Positions 6,789-11,568 of a stretch of DNA of 11,568 nt are shown here, piece after piece. Positions within the stretch are counted from its first letter, which is position 1, and every line of letters starts with the position of its first letter. The notes under the pieces are model-generated. The model made no database searches, was not told the DNA's origin, and saw only the letters and a program-made list of their open reading frames with translations. Source of the DNA: Verrucomicrobiota bacterium (GTDB lineage: Bacteria; Verrucomicrobiota; Verrucomicrobiia; Opitutales; Seribacteraceae). Both the position numbers and the translations under genes were made by a program. The stretch spans positions 1 to 11,568 of the forward strand of contig JAURNO010000298.1 in the NCBI GenBank assembly GCA_030830145.1, read 5' to 3'.

Positions 6789-8423
6789 CTAGGAGAGTGT
6801 CGGAAAAAACTTTTTAATCGTTTCCTTGGAAGGAGGTGCCGTCAGCAAGGACCCCAAAATCATGCCTGCCGCAGAAGCTAGGAAAACAAAAGTGACGGGC
6901 ATGACTCCCTGCACCAAATATTCCCCATGGCCTGCTCCTGCATCAAGGAAAATATCTTGATAAAAGAAATAGCACCACGAGACAAGGGTGGCCAGGATGC
7001 AGCCTACTGCACCTCCCAAGCTCGCCCGTTTCCAATATACTGCCGCGAAAACCAAAGGGAACAAGGCGGCAAAACCCGAGAAGCACCATACCCCCAAAGA
7101 AAAGACGCTCGATCCCTGCAAATAGAGAGCCATGAAGTAAGAAACCAAAACGATAACAACGATAAAGGCCCGAGACAAAAAGATGAGTTGACGATCACTG
7201 TATTTTTCCTTGCCGACGGCAGCTACAACGACGTCGTTGGTGAACATCGTGCCAAGACACACGAACTGCGAATCCAAGGATGACATGATGGCGGCCAAAA
7301 TTCCGGACATCAGCAAACCGGAAAGCAATGGATTTTCGACCAGCGATCTAACCATAGTGGCAAGAGCGGCATTGGCGTTTGGTCCACCACCGGGAAGTGG
7401 AGGTATCCGCAGATCACCGGCTGCGTAAAGCCCGGCGGCCCAAATACCGATAAGGATACAAGGCACCCAAACAATGGCGATGCATATAGGATGGGCGATT
7501 ACGGTAAGGCGAAAGCTTTTCGCATTCTTAGCGGTAAGCCAATGCTGAAAAAGATGGGGGAACATCCCTACGCTCAAAGGGATCAGCAAGTATGAAAAGA
7601 AATGCCAATTACCAATGGATCCCTCCCGAATAAGCTTGTCCGGGGCATGGTTCTTGACGATTTCAGCAGCACTGGCTACCCCGCCAAGCTTGTCCGCTAT
7701 CATGTAAAACGCGACGACTCCCGTTATCATGAAGACAACGGTTTGGAAAGTGTTTGCCCAGACTGCGCTCCTCACTCCACCGAAGAAAACATAAAACAAA
7801 ACGACCGTGGAAACGATTAGGCCACTCAGCCAACCCGGGACTCCTCCGGAAAGGGGGTGAGGGATGCTCTTGCCATTTGGCAAAACCTTGTCGGGCAATC
7901 CGAAGGTGTCGGGAAACATGCCGGAAGTTATCGGTTGCACAACCTTCATTACGGAGATGAGGCCAACTAAAAGATAGGGAATGATAAGCAGGACAAGAAT
8001 AGGGAAAAGAAGGTATCCAAGCTGCTTTGAATCAAACCGGTCACGGAAAAATTGGATTTGCGTGACGTAGCCATATTTTTTGCCGAAAGACCAGAGCTTG
8101 ATTCCAATGGCGAAAAAGACAGCCGAGTGAAGCAGGCCACTCCAGGATGCCATCAATCCATAAGTTCCGATTCCCTGGGAAAACGCTTTACCCGAAGAGC
8201 CAACCAAGGCAAAACCCGTCATGGTGGTCCCAAATACGCTCATCAAAAGCATAAATGGCCCGATCGATTGGCTTGCTACGAAATAGTCCTTGCTCGTACC
8301 CCGGAAAAAACGGCTGCTCAATATACCCAGAGCCAGCAATAGTCCCATGTAAACCATCAAGACGTAAAGAGGTGTACGGGTCACCGGTTCACCCGCGGAA
8401 GCAAGAAAAATGATATCGTTCAT
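6789..8423 (-). CDS. Sodium:solute symporter (SSS family)
   Basis: A 544-residue inner-membrane transporter with about 13 hydrophobic segments. Family signatures are K-D-Y-F-V-A-S-Q-S-I-G (45-55) after the first helix, the G-G-V-R-S-A-V-W-A-N-T-F-Q segment (215-227), and M-S-S-L-D-S (380-385) in the helix that carries the second sodium site of SSS proteins such as vSGLT. It should import an organic solute with sodium; the family covers sugars, amino acids, carboxylates and vitamins, and the substrate cannot be read from the sequence. The start overlaps the stop of the small membrane gene in ATGA. The adenylating enzyme gene begins 36 bases after its stop, the longest gap in the window. Its place just before the acid-reduction genes suggests that it brings in their substrate or a co-substrate. 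Confidence 0.93.
   Translation of the reverse strand: MNDIIFLASAGEPVTRTPLYVLMVYMGLLLALGILSSRFFRGTSKDYFVASQSIGPFMLLMSVFGTTMTGFALVGSSGKAFSQGIGTYGLMASWSGLLHSAVFFAIGIKLWSFGKKYGYVTQIQFFRDRFDSKQLGYLLFPILVLLIIPYLLVGLISVMKVVQPITSGMFPDTFGLPDKVLPNGKSIPHPLSGGVPGWLSGLIVSTVVLFYVFFGGVRSAVWANTFQTVVFMITGVVAFYMIADKLGGVASAAEIVKNHAPDKLIREGSIGNWHFFSYLLIPLSVGMFPHLFQHWLTAKNAKSFRLTVIAHPICIAIVWVPCILIGIWAAGLYAAGDLRIPPLPGGGPNANAALATMVRSLVENPLLSGLLMSGILAAIMSSLDSQFVCLGTMFTNDVVVAAVGKEKYSDRQLIFLSRAFIVVIVLVSYFMALYLQGSSVFSLGVWCFSGFAALFPLVFAAVYWKRASLGGAVGCILATLVSWCYFFYQDIFLDAGAGHGEYLVQGVMPVTFVFLASAAGMILGSLLTAPPSKETIKKFFPTLS
8420..8423 (-). promoter_or_regulatory. ATGA stop-start overlap (translational coupling)
   Basis: The TGA of the 87-aa membrane gene (8420-8422) and the ATG of the symporter gene (8421-8423) overlap as ATGA. 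With no good Shine-Dalgarno before the symporter start, coupled translation would keep the two membrane proteins in a fixed ratio. Confidence 0.75.
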
Positions 8424-8683
8424 GTCGAGGAAGGGTTTTCGCCAGATACGCCGTCTTCGTCAGCCCATTGCTCGAGCTTCTCGGGCCAAGACCGGAAGCA
8501 GGCAAAAGCCCATAGGCCGGAACAAGCTACCGAAAAAAGGGCATGATAAGCCAACCCCATGGGTAGAAAGCCAAGAACCAACGAGTCGTCCGACCACAAC
8601 CAAAAGTCCTGATGAGCGAAGAAGAGGAGGAGGAAGAATACCCAAACCAATTTGCTTCCGGAAGATGATTGAGAGTCGATCAT
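8420..8683 (-). CDS. Small two-helix membrane protein (DUF3311-like symporter partner)
   Basis: An 87-residue protein with two hydrophobic helices, about residues 11-30 and 36-63. The loop contains H-Q-D-F-W-L-W and the second helix begins L-G-F-L-P-M-G-L-A-Y-H; the C-terminal tail is acidic and soluble. Its size, the two-helix layout with the F/G/L/P loop, and its position directly before an SSS symporter match the small DUF3311-type proteins often encoded with such symporters, which probably act as accessory subunits. The real start is the ATG at 8683, two bases after the propeller gene's stop; a reading open further upstream, to 8884, lies wholly inside the propeller gene. The family assignment is from pattern and context only, whereas the coding call is secure from the tight spacing on both sides. 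Confidence 0.75.
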   Translation of the reverse strand: MIDSQSSSGSKLVWVFFLLLFFAHQDFWLWSDDSLVLGFLPMGLAYHALFSVACSGLWAFACFRSWPEKLEQWADEDGVSGENPSST

Positions 8684-8685
8684 GA

Positions 8686-10218
8686 CTATTTGCTTATGGC
8701 GTAAAGGTGGGTCTGGGTCGCGACGTAAAGTGTTCCGTTTACAAAAACCGGTGAACTGTATACCGGCGCACCCATTCCGACCGTCTGAACTTTCGGTTTT
8801 TTCTTTCCATGGTCCAAGATCAAAAGATCGCCGTCTTCGTTCCCCAAAAGAAGTTTTCCGTCCGCTACCAGAGATGAGCCCCAAATTCGACTAAAAGAAT
8901 CGTGGGTCCAGTAAACCTTTCCCGTTTGGGCATCCAGGCAGTGAACAATGCCGGCATATTCAGCCAAATAAACCAAATCATCCGCTACCGATACAGTGGA
9001 AATTGTCCTACCGATATCGGTGTTCTTCCAAATAATTTTTCCGGTCTTGGCATCAATGCAGGACAGGCGCCCCACCCCGTCTCCATGCTCTGGATCCTGC
9101 CCGATCGCGCAATACACCTTGTTGTCGTACAGTACGGGCGTACCAATAAGCTCACTGGGACCGGGGGGAGTGGCGTAAGGGATCTTTTTGCCATTCTTGT
9201 CCTTGCGGTAATGGGGCTCATTGCAATCGATCTTCCACAGGGGGTTGAATAAATCATAACCATCGGCATCCTTTTCGGTTTTTGTCGAGTAGCCATAACA
9301 AAAGCCATCCGTACCTCCCCAAATGAGCATTTCCTTACCCTCGACCTTTCCGTAAGTAAGCGATGACCAAGCGGCGTGAAGAGAACTCGCGCTTGCACCG
9401 GATCCATCTTCGCCCATCAGTTCTCCGGTATTTTTGTTAAGCGCGATCCAGCTTGGAGAAAGCGGACTTGGAATATTGGTGTGGGACCAATCCACTCCAT
9501 TGGAGGTCGCCACGTACACCACGTCTCCAACGATAACAGCCGAGGAGCTGGTTACGTTGTGGGGAAAAACTCCTAGTTGATCCCTCATGTCATACATCCA
9601 AATTATATCGGCATCCGTCTTCTCGTTCAGTTCGTCCTGCTTACCCTTTGGACGGACATAGTTGGCTTCGTCCTTGAATGGCCCGGCGTTGCCATCCGCC
9701 AATCCATTGATGTCCAAGCAAACGACTTCACAACGATTGGTGACAACGTAAACTTTATCACCATCAATGGCAGCCGAAGAGCACACTCCTATATATTCCC
9801 AATCGCTGACCTTGCCGGCTCCAAGTTTTGGAATAACAAGTTGCCATAGAAGATCACCGGTTTTCTCGTCCAGGCACATGACCACGCCTCGGTCACCCTT
9901 TTTGCCAGGGTCCCTTGGGGATTCGTTGTTTGTCCCGACAAAGACTTTCCCCTGTCCGACCGTAACATTTCCGTAAGCCTGCGAACCTAGTTTGGCTACC
10001 CACTTGACGTTCTTTGTAGTCTTCATGTCGACCACCTCATCATCGCTCATTTCGCCAGGATTGAAGTCAGTGACCAAACCGGTTTCCGAGGAAACCATGT
10101 TACGGCTACCGTCACCTCCCCACACGGGCCAATCGGCACCCTTAGAGAAAGGTGCGAACAATGTGAAAAGTAGGGAGAAAAAGCAGGCTTTTGGAATTGG
10201 GTTTCTTGAGTTTTTCAT
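8686..10218 (-). CDS. Secreted PQQ-like beta-propeller protein, 510 aa
   Basis: The N-terminus has basic residues, then a hydrophobic run rich in F and L, and a likely cleavage after F-S-K-G (about residue 27). The mature part starts D-W-P-V-W-G-G-D-G-S-R-N, a segment common in exported propellers of Planctomycetota and Verrucomicrobiota (from memory). About eight repeats follow, best seen as V-x-C-L-D-x-x-T-G-x-x-x-W and G-x-V-H-C-L-D-A-Q-T-G-K-V-Y-W. Several blades carry long insertions (for example residues about 170-210 and 305-345). It resembles quinoprotein dehydrogenases only in the repeat; there is no adjacent Cys-Cys pair, so binding of PQQ is not supported. A periplasmic or surface role in binding or assembly is the safest reading. 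It starts 15 bases after the upstream gene's stop without a Shine-Dalgarno and ends two bases before the small membrane gene. Confidence 0.88.
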   Translation of the reverse strand: MKNSRNPIPKACFFSLLFTLFAPFSKGADWPVWGGDGSRNMVSSETGLVTDFNPGEMSDDEVVDMKTTKNVKWVAKLGSQAYGNVTVGQGKVFVGTNNESPRDPGKKGDRGVVMCLDEKTGDLLWQLVIPKLGAGKVSDWEYIGVCSSAAIDGDKVYVVTNRCEVVCLDINGLADGNAGPFKDEANYVRPKGKQDELNEKTDADIIWMYDMRDQLGVFPHNVTSSSAVIVGDVVYVATSNGVDWSHTNIPSPLSPSWIALNKNTGELMGEDGSGASASSLHAAWSSLTYGKVEGKEMLIWGGTDGFCYGYSTKTEKDADGYDLFNPLWKIDCNEPHYRKDKNGKKIPYATPPGPSELIGTPVLYDNKVYCAIGQDPEHGDGVGRLSCIDAKTGKIIWKNTDIGRTISTVSVADDLVYLAEYAGIVHCLDAQTGKVYWTHDSFSRIWGSSLVADGKLLLGNEDGDLLILDHGKKKPKVQTVGMGAPVYSSPVFVNGTLYVATQTHLYAISK

Positions 10219-10233
10219 AGGAATAAGGGGAAG

Positions 10234-11568
10234 TTATTTATTGTAATTGATCGAAACATTGTCGAAGAAGACCTTCTTCTTACTCTGAGGAGACATCGCA
10301 TAAATACCAGGAGCGCCGTTGCGGTGCGGCATTGCATGAGGCACCTCGATGGTCCAAGTGGACGGTTCCGGCGAACCTTTCTCCCATGTCTTGGCCCGGA
10401 TCATACCGGTACCATCGGCCAAAAGATCGACACGGGTCTTCAGCCTATACCAGACATTAGTCTTAACCGAAAAAGGAACCGAATGCCTAAACCTATCGTA
10501 ATTGGAAAAAACCTCCAACTTCTGGCCGTTTCCAATAAGAGCGAAAACATACCTTTGATTGATTAGTCCGATATTGGACTTGGTCCTTCGGTCACCGTCG
10601 GTCATGACATCCGCTTCCATCGTGTATTCGCTCATGTCCTTGTGCCCAACGAAGTTGATCGCCCGCTGGAAGAGAACACGGTCCAAGGTGTTCCCGGCCA
10701 GGTAGTTGTCTCCTGACTTTTGAATTTGCCAACGCATTCTTGCCCCGAGCCATGCCAACGGCGGGTAGGAAAAGGCAATATCGTCGGAACTCGTGTTCTT
10801 GAGATCGAAGCCCTCTTCGAAGGTAACCTCGTAAGGCAAATCCTGCAGGATGCGCCCCCGGGTAACTCCGTGTACGCCTCCTTTCGACACACGAAGCGCA
10901 CCAGCCGAAAGCTTGGCTCCCATATCAGCTACGAGCAAACCGTTTTCATCGATTTCAGCATCGACCATGGATTGAACTTTTGCCGTCGGCGGAATCCATT
11001 TTTCCCAAGCCATTCCTTCTTTGACTTCCTCGATTCTCCTACCCGTACGATCAAGGGCATAGACTTTGAATTCCTGACTGCTTCCAGATTTAAGGGCAAA
11101 TTCCGCAGGTATCACCTGGAGGGAAACTGCTGGTCCCGTTCCTTGTGGGTCCTCCAAGGGTTGAGCCACGAAAGCGGGTGCCGGCATGGCCGAACCAAAG
11201 CAATAAAGTCGTTTTTTGGTTTGTACGAAAACTCGACCATGGGCGGCCGATGGAGCCGCCAAACATGCCCCGTCCAGGACAGTCTTACTGAGTATTTTTC
11301 CCGAATCCCCTTCATCCGAGACAACCGATATTCGGCCGTCGAACATCGGGACGAAAAGTTTTCCATCAGCCCAAAGAGGGGATGCGTGAACTTGGTCAGG
11401 AGCAAGTTTAAGGACCCAGATGTCCTCTCCTGTTTCCGCGTCGACACAAACTAGTTCGCCTCTTTTGATCGTAGTATACAATCGGCCGTTCCGATAGACT
11501 GGCGTGCTGGTGAAAGCTTCCATGGAATTATTTCTCCATACCTCGGCTTCCTTTCCAAGAAGTTGGAT
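10234..11568 (-). CDS. Multidomain beta-propeller/Ig-like/LamG-like protein, N-terminus cut by window edge
   Basis: The frame is open to the right edge: 15 further codons without a stop precede the ATG at 11523, and they continue the repeat, so that ATG is internal. The 444 visible residues hold the last blades of a PQQ-like propeller (to about 130; G-E-L-V-C-V-D-A-E-T-G-E-D-I-W is one blade), then an Ig-like (BIG-type) stretch (about 145-240; V-I-P-A-E-F-A-L-K-S-G, then G-A-L-R-V-S-K-G-G). The C-terminal region of about 190 residues looks like a concanavalin/LamG or DUF1080-type domain and ends F-F-D-N-V-S-I. Such domains often bind glycans or polymers. The missing N-terminus should hold the signal peptide and the other blades. 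It leads the visible part of the operon, 15 bases before the next propeller gene. The function is not known; surface or periplasmic binding is inferred. Confidence 0.85.
   Translation of the reverse strand: MQLLGKEAEVWRNNSMEAFTSTPVYRNGRLYTTIKRGELVCVDAETGEDIWVLKLAPDQVHASPLWADGKLFVPMFDGRISVVSDEGDSGKILSKTVLDGACLAAPSAAHGRVFVQTKKRLYCFGSAMPAPAFVAQPLEDPQGTGPAVSLQVIPAEFALKSGSSQEFKVYALDRTGRRIEEVKEGMAWEKWIPPTAKVQSMVDAEIDENGLLVADMGAKLSAGALRVSKGGVHGVTRGRILQDLPYEVTFEEGFDLKNTSSDDIAFSYPPLAWLGARMRWQIQKSGDNYLAGNTLDRVLFQRAINFVGHKDMSEYTMEADVMTDGDRRTKSNIGLINQRYVFALIGNGQKLEVFSNYDRFRHSVPFSVKTNVWYRLKTRVDLLADGTGMIRAKTWEKGSPEPSTWTIEVPHAMPHRNGAPGIYAMSPQSKKKVFFDNVSINYNK

Larger units (their letters stand above)
1..11568 (-). 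other. Single ten-gene operon without visible internal promoters or terminators
   Basis: All ten genes point the same way. Junctions, from right to left, are 15, 2, -4, 36, 2, 20, 3, -4 and 15 bases. No stretch of more than 40 bases is free of coding sequence, so there is no room for ordinary promoters or hairpin terminators between genes. The promoter must lie to the right of the window and the terminator to the left. Only two starts (at 5673 and 2989) have convincing Shine-Dalgarno sequences. Confidence 0.8.

Noticed and set aside
8684..8884. Longer version of the 87-aa membrane protein starting at 8884
   Set aside because: The extra 67 residues are an out-of-frame reading of the 510-aa propeller gene; they are basic and low in structure, unlike the membrane part.
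8686..10218. Quinoprotein (PQQ-dependent) alcohol dehydrogenase
   Set aside because: The repeats match, but no adjacent Cys-Cys pair is visible and the length (510 aa) is shorter than the usual 560-600.
10720..11454. 244-codon open frame on the plus strand
   Set aside because: Antisense to the multidomain propeller gene; rich in Arg, Ser and Cys without family features, as expected of a shadow frame.
11521..11523. ATG at 11523 as the start of the first propeller gene
   Set aside because: The frame is open upstream to the window edge and continues the propeller repeat (W-R-N-N-S before the Met), and no signal peptide follows the ATG.

Overview
The window is one continuous block of ten genes, all on the minus strand. 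It reads like the inside of a single long operon. Transcription runs from the right edge to the left edge, and both end genes are cut by the window. No gap between neighbouring genes exceeds about 36 bases, two gene pairs overlap by 4 bp (ATGA), and no internal promoter, terminator, RNA gene, repeat array or mobile element is visible.

Organism: the mix suggests a bacterium of the PVC group (Verrucomicrobiota or Planctomycetota), probably free-living or marine. The clues are several secreted PQQ-like beta-propeller proteins in one operon, a propeller followed by an Ig-like and a concanavalin/LamG-like domain, an SSS symporter paired with a tiny membrane protein, and mostly missing Shine-Dalgarno sites. 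This is inference from gene style; there is no rRNA or other marker here.

Layout in transcription order: (1) the C-terminal part of a multidomain beta-propeller protein (right edge to 10234); (2) a secreted beta-propeller protein (10218-8686); (3) an 87-aa two-helix membrane protein, DUF3311-like (8683-8420); (4) a sodium:solute symporter (8423-6789); (5) a short adenylate-forming enzyme, LuxE/PaaK-like (6752-5676); (6) an aldehyde-dehydrogenase-superfamily acyl reductase, LuxC-like (5673-4243); (7) an iron-dependent alcohol dehydrogenase (4222-2993); (8) a small secreted beta-propeller protein (2989-1835); (9) a HemN-like radical SAM protein (1838-507); (10) the N-terminal part of a chorismate-lyase-like (UbiC-fold) protein (491 to left edge).

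How they may work together (inference): genes 5-7 form a plausible three-step cascade from carboxylic acid via activated acyl and aldehyde to alcohol. It has the logic of bacterial LuxE/LuxC, but no luciferase genes are present. A UbiC-like enzyme in the same operon suggests the acid could be 4-hydroxybenzoate made from chorismate, giving 4-hydroxybenzaldehyde and 4-hydroxybenzyl alcohol or a derivative tailored by the radical SAM protein. The symporter pair and the exported propellers would form the envelope arm of the system. I know of no described pathway with exactly this gene set, so it is the main candidate for a new system. The alternative is catabolism in the opposite direction of an imported aryl or alkyl alcohol.
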